A stretch of DNA of 64,000 nucleotides, from assembly GCA_002633005.1 (NCBI GenBank), contig NMRA01000007.1, positions 638,811 to 702,810 of the forward strand. The letters are read 5' to 3'. The translations under genes and the position numbers were made by a program. The notes beneath the pieces were generated by a model that was not told the origin of the DNA, ran no database searches, and was given only the letters and a program-made list of their open reading frames with translations. Origin of the DNA: Phoronis australis. Lineage: Eukaryota > Phoronida > Phoronidae. Of this stretch, positions 1 through 14,031 are shown in pieces. Each line of letters begins with the position of its first letter. Position 1 is the stretch's first letter.

Positions 1-2030
1 GGTGGGGGGGGGCACAAGTTAAATAATTATATGGTGGGACAGCACAGGTTAGAATCATTCGAAAACATGCGTGTGCCACTGTTAATTGGGTATAAAACAA
101 TTTGACCAAATTTATGAAATTTCACTGCAGAAATCAAGTTATAGAAACCACAAGGGGGGCCAGCAGTAGTCAAATGATAAAGATAGACGCCCACCATTGT
201 CATAGTCATAGAAATATAATTGCAAAAAATAATGAAGCACCTTGATGAGGTTCACTAGTTACAACTGCCAAATACCCGTAATCAAAAACGTTATGGTAAA
301 CTATGGTCTTTCCACCCGGGCTAATTGGAAACAAACAGCCCAGTTTTTAATTCTTTTAGTTTCCTAGTCATACAGAAAACTGACAAGAAAATATTAATTG
401 AAATCACCAGCACCCCTTTATTTGGTCCCCAAAGCACCTCATAAATAGCTAAACACAAAAAATGAGCAAAATTTGCCACATTTCTGCGCTCCAATTTTGG
501 TGGAAACCTCTTTAAAAGTGAAAAGACAGTCTTCTGATAGAGATGTTCAATTTTTACAAAAATGTTATCAACAGTTTTTCTCGACCTTTAATTTGCACCG
601 TTTTAAAACTTTTTTTTTTTTACTTTACCTATGTGAACCAAAAACGGGTTATTATGGATCAAAATGTAGATGATGCTTTTTAAAAATATTGGCCTGAATA
701 ATTTGAAATAAAACCTTTTGAAAAAAATCACCAGGATGTATGAACACATGTTTTTTCAAGATCTGAGTCGGTGATACTAGAATCGACCTCGTAGAACGGT
801 AGTTATAATAATGCTAAGAAAACCCACAGTTAAACATGGGCGGCGCAGCACTGAAAAAAGTGGGAGCTATAGCCCCCCCCCCAAGCCTCCTTGTGGTGCA
901 CCGCCCATAGACCATGGGCGCCGGAGTACTGAAAAAGTGGGGCTATAGCCCAGCCCCCCAGCCCTGTATGGTGCGCCACCCATGTTAAAGCGTACAAGGC
1001 AAATTTATCACCGTCAGCTAGTCCTCATGAAACACTTTTTCACAACTGAATGGAATAATTGGGTGAGTAAGACAACAAGCCGGTTTTATGCTTAGGCGGA
1101 CGACTATAGGGTTTCGGAGTGTACATATGTTTGTCCATGTACTTACTTTACTTGCACACAACTTCCCTTCGATTGCTTTTCGTTTGGTGGAAATTGTAGT
1201 CATTTCCACAGGTTCCATTGGGAAGGTTATGTACGTGTAAATGGTTCAAAATATACAAGCGTAAAGCTTTACTTAGTTATATGGCAGAAACTCGATGTCT
1301 TCTCAAGAAAAGCTTGATGACAAAGTTATCGTGTGAGAAGCAAACGACACCAAACATCATAATTACCTATATCAGTTTCTGATCACTGTTCGGGGGGTTG
1401 CCATTGCCAAGCTCAAAATTTCGAACTAACAAACTCATTAATCCTTTAAGGTGGGATCATTCTCTTTAAACTTGGCTCGTGATAATGAAGACTAAGGTAG
1501 CACTGAACAGTTATGCTGCGGCCACGGGCATTTTCCACGGGGCATTTTCTAGTGCATAGAATTTATGTAAAGGGCGTGTGTCAGGTTTAGCGGCTGTGTT
1601 GTGGAATGCGTTGAAAATAATTGCAAGGAAACTGATTTGCCTGTGCTTTTGAACGAGAAAAGCAAAGTTTTTTAGTCGTGGCCTACTTTTGATGCAAAAT
1701 GATGGCTGTCATTTTTTTAAACCCCTATCGCCTGCTGTCTGAGAAACCGGGTGCGACTTTAGGTGGCTTCTAAACAGATCAAAATTGCCAAAAAAGTAAC
1801 TGGTAAGGGGCATACTATGACCACATTTTTAGAATCTAGAGAGTACAAGCATTCTGAATCTGTAGTCAGATTTTTTCTAGCAAAAAAAATTGTCAAATTC
1901 GGTGCTTTTGGTAATATTTTTGTGGGCTGGGATTTTTTCCGATGTGAATTAACCGATTAAAAACCTGTAGCGTAATTAAAGGAGCATGCCACCCAAGAAC
2001 AACCTATTTTGTATCAATTTAGATTGAGTA
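1..2030. other. Intergenic, no gene seen
   Basis: AT-rich sequence with stops in all frames. Apart from the foldback units at 836-986 I see nothing to annotate. Confidence 0.6.
836..986. repeat. Two tandem palindromic units of about 75 bp
   Basis: Each unit runs from CATGGGCG through ACTGAAAAA...GTGGG..CTATAGCCC to TGGTGC.CC.CCCAT, so its ends are complementary. Resembles a small foldback element. Confidence 0.7.
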
Positions 2031-3700
2031 GTTCTACAGGATAACAGCACGTTCGGTTGTGTTACCTGACACCTGACGGCAGACGGAGGTGTTGAAATTA
2101 TACAATGACGTCATTGGTTTCACACGCAGTCTGTTCAGCAGTTCACAACACGGGTTACTGGTGTCAGCTTATCGCTTGAATTCATCGTTTAACACCAATA
2201 AATCATCAAACTTCGATGTAAAACCCTTAAACATACACCGAGTTCTTATAAAAACGTGTTTTTTATTTCGCTGTTACGGATTTACTGGTATCTGGACACA
2301 CCGTAGCCTACAAAGTTCGGCCGGCCAATTTACCAAGGTCCGTAGCACTAGAGGAGTTTGGGGTCTGTTCGGAGATAAATTCGAAGTATTCTTCGGTTAA
2401 ATACAGACAAGAAAACATAGATCTGTGTTGCTTATTCAAACTTAAGATTTTTTGAATTCTAAACACACAAAACGCTTGTTATCCCGGCCAGTGGCTCGTA
2501 ACCCGATCAGGCCTGTCGCGGCCGGACTGAAGTCATCACGAACATAAACCAGCCTAAGTTGGAAACTAAACTTCCAGTCAAAAAAAATACTATACTAGTG
2601 AGCTAAACAAATAATTTGCACGTGATTATGTTGGTGAATTAGCCACGAAACTGCAAATCTACTTAGGGAGCATTGAATTCAGGTTCCCCTTTGGCCACAG
2701 AACCGTCAGGGCAGAAGTTTTGTATATGTAAATAAATATTCTCCTAGCACCTGGCCGTGGGATAGAAAATCGAGTTATTGTTTCACAACAGCTTCTGTCA
2801 GCAAACACTGAATTACCATGCGCTCACACGGCCTCGGTGGCCGGTCAATTACCTTCATTGCATCTGAAGCCGGTAACGCAATGGTTTATTCATTGCTTGC
2901 TTCTCAAAACATTTGCACTCACGAATACTCCAAAGGCATTACAAATTGTATCTAATGAGACAGGCTTTGTTTCAGTTTTAAATAATCATTGGTTAGGGCG
3001 AGAATATTTCATTTTGAAACCGAACGCAGAACGTCAACAGAATCCCGACTTCTAGACGAGAGTTCATCCGACGAAGACCTCGCAGGTGGATCGTTAAGTT
3101 TCACAGGCTATCAGTTCGAACCGGAATACAGTGATCGAGAAATACTGAGAGAGGCGCCGTGAACATGCACTCGGCTGACAACGGAACGTTTGGTAAGCCG
3201 TCATTCGTCAGACTCACTGTCGACGACTGCCGGCCACAGACACGGAGATGTTTCACAGTCTCATACTTGCTATTAACAGCGTACTTTTCACCACCGCGAG
3301 CCACTTCCTAAGCATTTCGGACTCTCGAGGAAGTCGAAAAAACGATGTACCGCTTTCCTCGCAGCTTTATAGTTCGGACAAGCGGGAAGGATGCACCGCA
3401 TCATAGGAGCATTCACTCTGCAAATGAACCACTGACGTCGCTGCGTCGTTTCTCACCTTCCTCACAGGTTAACGCGACACATCTCGGCAAGGTAAGGTCG
3501 ACCGTATACGAGGCGATGTGGATATGGACCGATTAAGACGGTATAAAAGACTAATTAAATCGGGCGGCATTCTCCTTAAGTTTCAATTATTATGAGTAGT
3601 GCTTGTGAGTTGGGAATGCTACAAAACCTTTTGTTTTTTCAGACTCTTGATTAGCACGGCGTGAGGAAAGGACTCATCTCTACTTCGGTGTGCGTCGGCA
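2031..3700. other. GC-richer unassigned stretch
   Basis: CpG is locally more frequent (for example 2480-2540 and 3080-3500) and short open frames occur on both strands. No domain, convincing splice pair or repeat was recognised. It might hold a promoter or 5' exon of an unseen gene. Confidence 0.3.
2089..2400 (+). other. Unassigned 103-codon open frame in a GC-richer region
   Basis: This open frame is the longest in the first 9 kb (alternative start codon, starts LKLYNDVIGFTRSLFSSSQH after the first residue). I recognise no domain, see no flanking repeats and find no convincing splice partners. The surrounding 2.0-3.6 kb has more CpG than the rest of the left flank, which could mark a promoter or unannotated exons. 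Confidence 0.15.
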
Positions 3701-6379
3701 GCCTGTAATAACTGTAGTGTGCCCCCTAAGAATGTCATTTAGGTCATTAAGTAGGCACAACTCTTATTGGTTAATGTGTGGCAAATTGGTTTACGTTAGG
3801 CAATGAAAAACAAGGTTATATACAGAGAGCAACTTCCTGTATGTCTGGTTTTTAGGTAAGGGAGTACTTAATAGTTTTTCTCCCTAGACAGGGTAAACTG
3901 AAGGAAAGCAGTTTATTTCTTTCCTACAAAAACGCATAATATGAAACATACGAAGGTACTAACCATACATAAGGCTTGCCATTTAAATTTTTTTTGCTTT
4001 TATGCCCACAGTAAACCTAGCTGGCCATGCCCAGAAACGAGTATAAATATACAAAACCACGACTCGCATGCGACTGCTAGGCGCAAGCAGACAATGCACT
4101 CAGAATGCCAAACGGTCCACAACACAAAAAATGGGAAGACAGTGGGTGTCGACCAGACCGTTTTTTGTTATTGTTAACCTGAAATGTGTGAGGACACCGG
4201 AATTTCCAGCCAAAACTTCTATGCTGACAGGAAATGGTAGAATGTTTAAGAACAGCCATGACTGTTGCAAGAGAAATAGATCAAGGGGTAACAAACTGTA
4301 TTTTGTTCCAAAACAGGTTAGTTAAAAAATAAAAAATGTCATTCGTAGCCACCTCACGTACAGTAAATATCAAAATGTCTAGTCAATCCAGCAGGCGGGC
4401 TCTTGTGATTGGTGTGAATACTTGTTTAAATTAGTCGTTATTTTCAAAAACTGGCAAGTAACTCAACAACCTACATGGTTCATCGCCGCTTTAAAATAAC
4501 AAATCGGAATTTTTACCAATCTTTTTGATTCATTATCCAGCTTTTGAAAAATGCTTTGAAATGATCAAACAAATATTTTCTTCATTGAATTGCAAATGCA
4601 AATTAGATACGCTTAGCAGCACTTCATATCGGCTGACTGTGGGCTATTTTGCTGGGAGATCACATTATTGGCCCATTATGTCTATTTTGACCTACTATGT
4701 CCATTTTTGCTGCTTATGGTCATTTTTACCTTTTAAATCGATTTCAGTCTCGACGTCGGTCTTGATCCATTAGCTTGGAGTTGAAACCTTCTCAAAGGTA
4801 GATTGGAGCGTCTGCTTTAATAAAAATTCATAAAACCTGCCTTTTCTTCCACTCTTAGAAATTTTTTAAAGAATGAATATGTTATCAAACGTTTTATGTA
4901 TATCCTATCTACTACATGTGTATCTATCAAATCTATCAAAATGGACTGCAAAAAAATACCCAACGTAGGCCTTCAAATCTTTGTCTTATATCGTGTTCAC
5001 ATGCGGATAATTGTGAAAGCAGATATGATGTCTTATCGAGAAAAAACCCAGCTCTAAAACGAGCTATCACAAAGAAAGGCTTCTTATCTACAGTTAGCCT
5101 CTAGGTGATAACTGTACGGTAAAGATAATTTTCACGTCGATCAATAACAAATGCAATCATTACAATTGTTGAAAGATAGCGACTGACATGGGTCACGTGA
5201 ATTTTTGAAATGGTATGCGCTCGTAATTTACGCTCTTTATTTACGTCCGAAAGTCACGCTCACACTTGACGCTCGAAATGTACTCGCTGTTTACTGTCAT
5301 TATCAAAGCCGTGAACGAGCGTAATTCAAAACTAAAAGGGTTTTAAATGATCATGGGAAAACATCGGATTTTAAACTGAATCGTAATCTTAATTCTTCGC
5401 AAAGGTTGTCCTAAACAAAGGAAAATCAAACCAGAAATGAAATCAATGAGTGAGGTCCGTTCCAGTTAACGTCTGTTGCCGTATTGAGATATTCTTACCA
5501 CCAGAAAATAGATGTTTACAGTGACGTTTAATTAAGTCATACATGTACACGTAACCTACTCACGATGTTTTGTAAAGGAGAGCTTGTTCTGACCAATTAT
5601 TGGTCAGAACAGATGAGTTGCCGATTGTGTGTACTGATTTTGCCCTCGTTATTAATCTATTTTCCTATCGATTGCCATTTTTCTGTTATCTCTAGACGTA
5701 TAGACGTAGTGTAAACGACGGCTTCAAACCGTAAGTGCTGGTTAGTGAAAAAGTCACCGTATGCAAACACCTGTTGGGAATTTCAAAAAAAAATCATCCT
5801 ATGAAAGAGCGTACCGGAGAATATCCTAAAACATCTTCATTTTACGGCAAATTAGACTTGATTCTCAATGAGCGCTCATTCAAAAGAAAAAATAATTGGA
5901 TTTTAGAAAGATTTCAGTGACTATTAAGGAATAACTTTGAACTTTTAGACTAAATTGTAACTTTTCCGTTTGCGACAATGAAGATTCTATGTTGGTACAA
6001 AAATGTCACGGTTTATGTCAATTGCTGTTTTTTGTGTTTATGTAATGGCAAAACATGTTTTCACCGTCAATGGAATACCATTCTAATGCCTTGCATAGAG
6101 CCTGCAATTACGCCCAGCAGTCAAAAGAGCAACATGTTTCCGAAAGAATGCTTTTTGTTTCAATCTATGGTTTTTCAGACTTTCTTTCGGGGGCTCTTTC
6201 GGACATTTCCCAAACTAAAGCAGGGATCGGTTTAAACTGAAATGCTAAACTATAGTACTTAAAAAACAAAGATCTGCGGACAGTGTTTGGAGAATAGAGA
6301 AACAAATATTAAACCAAAACAATTTCACTTTTTGTTACGCCCATTTTGGAAACAATTTTCGGGTTGAGACCACATGTTT
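3701..6379. other. Intergenic, no gene seen
   Basis: Only short chance frames. The 27-bp palindrome at 5585 is the one structured element noticed. Confidence 0.5.
5585..5611. promoter_or_regulatory. Perfect 27-bp palindrome
   Basis: Two 13-base arms (TGTTCTGACCAAT and its exact complement) flank one central T. The ends TGTTCT / AGAACA are steroid-receptor-type half sites, but their 15-base separation is not the canonical 3. Function unknown. Confidence 0.4.
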
Positions 6380-8805
6380 ATGTGTGCCCACATATTTATA
6401 CGAGGGCGCATTATTCAGTCAGCCCCATCCGTTTGTCGATCCGTCCGTCCGGCGTCCGCTGCTCTATCTCCAAAACCTTTCGATGCATGTTTATGAAATT
6501 TTGCAGATAATTATGTTTTTTCCATAGATGGGACGGTATGAGTGAATTTTCGAACGGATCGGAGTACAGCCTCCCGTTCAGTAACGCTAGGACCTCGCTA
6601 AAAAGCAAGACTTCGCGAGAATACGTGACATTTTGCCGTGTATTTTGAATGAGAACACGTGACTTTGACTAGGTTTTAGCTAGGTCCTAGCGTAGGTCCT
6701 AGCGTCTACTGAACGCACGCCCGGTTTGTTCCCTAATGACACATTTTAGTTTTTTACTTTTACCTCCCTATCTGCGAAGGTCCCCAACGGATTTTCATAA
6801 AATTTGGTATATATAGGCATCTGCTAGTAAGATGACGCTATCCTTTCGTTTTCAGATGAATTCGAGGTATTTTGCGCCACCTATTGGCCATGTTTCCTGT
6901 TTTCGAGGGGGCGTCCGCCCCTCTATCAACCAAACCACTGATGTTGATTTTCAAACGTGTTCAACTACTTGGCCCATGCGGCAGTTTTTTGCGCGTCCAC
7001 AGCTGTATCTTCTGTAACCTTTGCAACGTTTTTCTGAAATTTAGCAGATGTGTTCCGGACTCGATGGCCACAGGTGACGGCCAATTTCAGACCATTCCAA
7101 CTACAGCTGTGCTCCCTAGTGGCAATTTTATTTTTTATGTTTGCCTCTGTAACTTCAGATTTCCTCGATGTTTTTTTACGAAATTGGACACATTTCTATT
7201 ATGAAGACGAAAACAGCTTTCCTTTTTATGCGCCCACATATTTATATGTGGTCGCAATTTGCCGTCATCTCTGTCTGGGCGTCCGGCGTCCGTCGTCCGC
7301 CGTCCGCAGCTGTATCTCCTAAACCCCTCACAGGATCTTGATGAGATTTGGCAGATATGTTCCTATCATGCTGACGTCTGATGACAAAAATTTCGGACCT
7401 TTCCGACTACGGGTGTGTCCCCTAGTGGCAATTTTAGTTTTTTACGTTCACCTCTGTATCTTTGGAGGTCCTCAACGTATTTTCACAAAAATTGAAATAC
7501 AAGCATCTATTAGTGAGGTGACACTATGCTGTCGTTTTCGGATAGATTCGACGTAGTTTGCGCCACCTAGTGGCCTTTTTTACTTTTTTCGAGTCTGTTT
7601 TATGACGTTCGCCCCTCTATTAATCAAACCGCTCTAAGGATGATTGAGAAAATTGGCATGGCTTGTTCTTACCTGATGATGATTTTCCGACGACTTGGAC
7701 TACTGTGGCGTCTCCTAGTGGCAGTCTTGTTTTTTTTTTTGCGCCCATGGCTGTATCTTCTAAATCATTTGCGGGATCTTTATTAAATTTAGCAATTGTA
7801 TTTATATGATGTTGACAATGGATGACCACGACTTTCGCAGGGATGGGACTGCTGGTGCTCCCCCTAGTGACAATTTAAGTTTTTTACGCTTACCTCTGTA
7901 TCTTTAAAGGTCCTCAACACATTTTCATAAAATTTGGGATATAGTCGAATCTTTATAAAATTTAGTAAGTGTATTTATAGGAAGCTAACTATAGATTATA
8001 ACTTTTAGGCGGACGTTGTGCCCCCTAGCGGCCGATTCATTTTTTCTGTTTTATTTTGTTTTTCTGAAGTTCTTCGTCAGATTTTTATGAAATTTAGTAA
8101 ATAGCTTTCTATTGAAGAAGCGATGGCATGTTCCATTTGCAGTTGGATTGGACGTTTTGCACCATCTAGTGGTCATTTTATGATATAAATAAACAACTCT
8201 AGAAGCACACCGCTTGCGGTGCATTCGTGGGCGTATTTCAACGCTTTGCGTTGCTCTTGTTTATGATAGATTCGACGTATTCTGCATCAAGTAGTTGCTA
8301 TTCTAATTATTTTTAGTCTGTTTTTGTCGTTTGCTTCTGTATCTGCCAAATCACGTAGAGGATCATGGTGAAAATTGGCAGATGTGTTCCTATTGACAAG
8401 ATCATGACTGACGGGGATTTTCAAATGGGTTTAACTACTGTGGTGCCTTCTAGTGTAATTTTTCGCATCTATGGCTGTATCTCCTAGACCCCTTGCAAGA
8501 TGTTTATGAAATTTTGCAATTGTATTCTTATTAAACTGACAGCAGGTGGAAGGATTCGACTACTGCTGTGGATTGTAATCGCAGTTTTTTTTTACGTTTG
8601 CCTTTGTATCTTAAGAGTTCTTTGACGGATTTTCATAAAATTTGGCAAATGATTTTTAGACACGACACCTCCCCATTTTTGGATGGGTTTAAGGTATTCT
8701 GAGCCATCAAATTGCTATTTTTATGATACAAATAAGCATCCCTAGAAGTACACTGTTTGCGGTGCAGTCGTGGGCGCATTTCAACGCTCCGCGTTGTTCT
8801 TGTTC
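6380..8805 (-). mobile_element. CCACTAG-box repeat family, cluster 1 (reverse orientation)
   Basis: Degenerate units of about 145 bp alternate a CTAGTGG box (CCACTAG on the minus strand at 7116, 7422, 7567, 7715, 7864, 8025 and 8166) with a CATAAAATTTGG-type segment and a GTATCT segment. One family terminus (CCCACATATTTATATGTGG then CGTCCGTCCG) occurs near 6383 and 7229. The other (TTCAACGC...GCGTTGCTCTTG) occurs near 8262 and 8800. Several elements are nested or fused. Confidence 0.8.
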
Positions 8806-11800
8806 TTGTTCTATACATGTACGTAGAGGATTTTAGAAATTTATACATTTACGTATTTTATGAATGAAATGTGACCACCTGGTTACACTTTTTTCACGCA
8901 ACTATAAGCCTGCAAGTGAAAACTGTCTTTTGATCGCTTTCGACACGTTGTTTGGGGGATCTCCTACGGATACCACAAAATTCCTGCAAACACACCATAG
9001 CGTGACAAACGGTTCCGCTCTCTTCTAGTTTATAATTGGTCACGAGAAATGAAGTCGAGTGTGGTGGTAAAGACCGCTGGCCCTCCAAACAAGGGCGCAG
9101 CTTTATCGGTGAACGTTACGCCCGTAGAATTACGTGCGTATAAGTTAATTCTTGTTAGAGGCGTAAAGTAATTATTTGCGGCGTAAAGTAGTTACACATA
9201 ACACTGTATACTAATTTTCGCAGATGTGATGTGCATTAAAAAGTTGCAGTTAGCCGCCTACATAAGAGCCACTAGAATTAACTTTTCACTTCGCGGACGC
9301 CCACCTTACAGTTTCGTGTTACTGGTTTTCTCGCCTTGTTACCACTGAAGTTTTTAACGTACCGTTTGGCAGGAATTGTAGATGCTCATAACGCGACATA
9401 GATTTTCCCTCAACTTGGTATCATGGAAACAGTTCCGTAAGGCGGTACTTACAATATATCGCTCATCTCTGGTCTTCGTACATTTTCAGTATTAGCAAAT
9501 TTTGAAACAGTTATTGAAACAACGGCATCAATTCAAATAAAGTGACTGCAATTTGGTTTTGGCTTATTTCTGCCTCCACCACACCAACAATTTTAGAGTT
9601 TTCAGAAACTGTCAAGCAGGACGGAGGAAGCGGGGGGGGGCGGGAGAGAACGTGCCCCCCCCCCCATCTCCAAATTTACAGGCGTCAGGGTTAAACTGTG
9701 GCAACCGACAAAGGCACGGAGCCTCGGACAGTCGAGAAAAGAAAGATTGCAAATACCGATAGGAGAGAAAATTCAAGAGAACATTTGGCAACTCAATATC
9801 AGTGCATGGTTTACACTTTGAGGGCCCTGGCCGGGACATTGTCGTAAGGGTCTCCGTTTCTGCAGCATAAGTCATCTAAATCCATTAAGACAATTTTAGA
9901 AATGCACAACTACATTTTTCCAGAGGCTCCTCTGCGGCCGGCAAGGGATAACGAAGACAGCTGTCGATCAATATTTTTTTTTCAAAAATTTATATCACTT
10001 AAGAAAAAAATTGATGACCTGACAGATAACATCAATTGTTGCGCATTTCTTGGTCTTTGAAAATATATATCTTTTCACATTTAGGGGCCCAGCCACTGAA
10101 GGGGCCATTGGCGACGTTCATGGGGCAATTCTTTTCATGTTTTTATTGGTGAATTCTTAAGGGAACGGTCAAGGAGAGAGGGCCCAGTGTTGGAATCGAT
10201 TATCTCTATTTTCCTGTTGTTTTTTTTTAATCGTTCAGCCGGCACCGTCGTCTGACCACTCGATGATGGAATGAACTGTCGTTCTTTTCCAAACTTAATG
10301 ATGTTTAGTCCCATTTCAGACGGGACCCTCCCTCGGTGGAGCGGTTAGGGGGGATTGTTCCTCTATACATGTAAATCCCGGCGACACTGCCAAGTATTCA
10401 CGAGGAGAAGTTGAGATTTCAAATTCTTCAAAAACACAAAACATTAGTGCACATCACCGCAGTATCAGTTACATTCGACTCAAACAATCACAAATGTGAA
10501 AAAACAATAGGATTGACCGCCATCGAAAAGGTGGAATTTTGAAGAACGTGAATACCACTATTTGTGAATTACACAAAATGATGTTAATTTTGTCACAAGA
10601 ATAGTATTTCTTTTGAAGATCGTTACAAGTTGTTTGTAAGGAGTTCGCACATGTCGAAGACTGTTGGGGCTACGATTGGTGATGATCGCGTACAGCATGT
10701 CGAAACGAGCCGGCACTCAAAGTACTCGCAATCATAAACAAGTTTAATTCGTGAACCGTTATAGGTACCTCTGAAATGAGGAAAAGTATACACCTTAACA
10801 CGAATGTCACATCCTCCATGTTCCCCTGATTACCCGCAAAAAAACTGCGAGCATGCCTTCGGAAATTGTTAATAACATTATGTATTGATAAACAAATTCG
10901 TTGGTTTCTGATTTACATGTTTATGTATCTCCGAAAATCGATAAATTCATAATTATTTTTGGCACTTAAAAGCTAATCTTCTAAGAGTTGATGATGTTTC
11001 AGTGAATTTAATTGCAGCCTGGAGTTGTTAAAACTCTACAATACGATCTCCAAATAGTAAAGTTCATTTGCACAAAGCTAATCTTGTAAAAATTGATGGT
11101 GTTTCAGTGAATTTAGTTGCAGCCTTAAGTTGGAAAAAAACTCTATAATCCGATCTCCAAAAATGTCTATCACGCAAGCCTATTTTTTGTGTGTCATACA
11201 TCAGCTGGAAATTTCTCCTCTGTTTTTGTCATTGCTCATTCCAAGCTCTGCTTATTTTTCGTGAAATAACTAGAATGGATTTCACAACATACCAGTTTAT
11301 TTTGCTGGATTCTTGTTGGGTTTATCAACTATAAACTATCACTAATAAAATATCCACGTAAGTCATTATGTATAGGAGCATAGGATAATAGCCACCTGTC
11401 TTAAGTTCGCACAAAAGTAGAGTACAAAAATCCAAACGTAATTTCGAGTTCCATTTCCTGTAAAAAGATCAATGACAGGGGCCATGTATCAATTCCGGTA
11501 TTTTTGGCACTTAATCATGTTTGAAAGTGTTGTATTGTGTTTGGAAATTTGTTTGAAAAGCTGTTTTTTTTTGCTCAACAGCTTATGACCTTACTGGATT
11601 TAAGGGCCCCACCAGAGTATTTATTAGTGTGCCCTCCACTCATTTCGAATGTTATATGTATATCAAATGCTCTGAGATGTCAGCAGGGTAGTATTCTGCA
11701 TGCAGCTTTGTTGACCATTGTGGTCAGTGAGAATGTCCTACTGGCATGTGTATGAATGCATAGTATGTGCACCTCATTCATGTACCACATCAGTATTGCC

Positions 11801-13940
11801 TGTGTGGTTTTGGAAATGTGCAAGCTGCTTGTGTTGTTTCCGCATTGTTGAGCGTGAAATGCTAGTTTTGCTCCTACAAAACTAGGGATGTACATGTATT
11901 TATTGCGTCATGTGTCCGTTATTGTTGTTACTAGTTTATTGCTTAACCAGTGTATCTATTTTGAGTATTCTTCAAGCCTTGGATGACTGATCTTTTCAGT
12001 TTAGGATAGTTATTGTTTGCATCCCATGAAGTGAATTACATACTGTCTTTTTTAGTATTTTTATTCCGTGACTACTGGTGTGGCTTTGAAAATGGTTGTT
12101 TTTTAGGCTGAAATGCAGATTTTTTACTAAATTCTGCAATTATTATATTGATAACTTTTCCTCGTGAAGGTAGTGATCTCAGTAGTTATATCACTTATGG
12201 TGTTTTGTTAAGTAGTAGAACTTTGTACTGCTATGACACAAATTTTGAAGGTTCCTGTGTTGTAGTTAAGTCCCACTTAAAATATTTTGCTCACTATGTG
12301 AGTTATTGTTTACATGGAGGGATTCATACTTATGGATGATCTCATCAGGGATTGCATGTAACACTATTTGGGTGTGTATATTTGTTACATGTTCATTGTA
12401 TAAAGTGTATTGTTTATATTGAAGAGTTTATAATTGTTAGTTTCAAAGATTTCGGTAGGTTATCTCAACAGTGCTTAGTGCATGTTTTGCTCATCCTGTG
12501 AAGTGTAATATTTATACTGAAGAGTTTATCATTGCTAGTGCCTGTGTCCCTTATTGCTTTTCCCATAGTATGAACAACTAGTCATTTAAACGTTTGAAAT
12601 TCTCATGTACAATATATATACACTATTCGGAAATCTTACTGTTATTTTCACTGCGAAAGCACTAATCTGAAGAGTGGCCTACTTGTTATGTGGAATGCAC
12701 ACAACGCATTGTTAAAGCGAGGTGATCGTATGCCGCTGGGTTTTTGTTTTCTTACTCTTTGTGAACGCAGTGCCTGTAACTCGCATTTATTTCTAAATTT
12801 ATGCAATCATTTTAAATTACAAAACATGAAACCCTGGGAACCGGCGGGCATTTAAATTTTGACATCATCAATATATACGTGTCATTTGAAGTAGTAGCTC
12901 GTTGTAGGGGCCCACGACCAAAAATATGGATACACATCACATGTCTAACCACAAAAAACAAGTGAAAGAGTTACTTTTTCAGGCCAGCGACGCGTTGCCC
13001 GCTTTGTTTGTCTTTGTCCATTTTAGGTGGCAAGTGGCGCTTTTTTCTTTGACGATTTCGCTGAGGTACGTTTCAGAAAATCGTACTGTAGGCCCAAGTC
13101 ATTTTTTTCTGTGCGTGTTAATTTAGGTACACAGCAACTGAAAAAATGGATAAATCACGTCATTTTAAATCTCCATATCGCTCCGTTATGGCCACTTCGA
13201 CTTGGATGGATTTTGGCTCTTTCAAACACTCCACCATGCCCTATTTTTGAAGTTCGTTAACGAAAACGTGTACCAGGATTTTAAGGTTCGTGCCCCCCCC
13301 CTCGAGTTTTAGTTGGCAATTTTGACATGAAGATCATGGTGATATTTATGCGTTCCTTGACGAGAATTCCAGCAAGTCAAAGTTTTGCGTAATTCAGCTT
13401 TTCATTCATTTTTATAACGTGTATGGTCGCTGGCAAAATAAGATTCCATAAACATTTTAGTCTAGATGTTTCCAAACTCGGTTTTTGGCCATAACACTAG
13501 TTATAGGAACCTGATTATGAGCGCGCAAGAGAAGACGGAACATATTTGCGACGTTTTGTTTACTCAAAGTTAATGAGCCTAAACGCCAGAAAATATTTTT
13601 CTCTTTCTCGCTTATAATGATTTTCAAGGGTTTCCGTTATTCAATTTCGGCAAGGTCGTCGCTTTCTCGCAAAGCTACCGATTGGATGATCAATTACGCA
13701 CTTATTTGCTCTCCGCTTTAACGCTGATCATCGTCAATACACCTCTAAAAATCGCACATCGTCTTTGCGCAAACTACACAAAGTCTCCCGAAAAAAGTTG
13801 ACGATCGGATAGTGTTTAAAAGTCTAATTCTAAATTTCTCCAGTTAGTGCACCAATGAAGTAAACGAAAGTAGTTCTGCTCTTGTCGCGACAGCTGTTGG
13901 TATCATTATCTCGATTTATGACCCACAACGCGTGACTGGA
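8806..13940. other. Intergenic, no gene seen
   Basis: AT-rich with homopolymer C runs at about 9650 and 13290, the tandem duplication at 10970, and a GATGATCGCG...CGAAACG segment near 10680 that may be retroelement debris. No exon was recognised. Confidence 0.5.
10970..11165. repeat. Diverged tandem duplication, about 115-bp unit
   Basis: AAAGCTAATCTT...TTGATG.TGTTTCAGTGAATTTA.TTGCAGCC...CTCTA.AAT.CGATCTCC occurs twice, near 10970 and 11086. Confidence 0.75.
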
Positions 13941-14031
13941 CTAAGCCTTTTCAAATTAGTGTAGATAAGCCGGTGGAGCGCGAGACCCCCGAGGTCCCAA
14001 TCGAGTCCTCACGACAACTCCGCGTTGTGTG

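Noticed and set aside
10640-10760. Hammerhead-like GATGATCGCG...CGAAACG segment
   Set aside because: The first core base is wrong (GTGATGA rather than CTGATGA) and no retroelement ORF or inverted end lies nearby.
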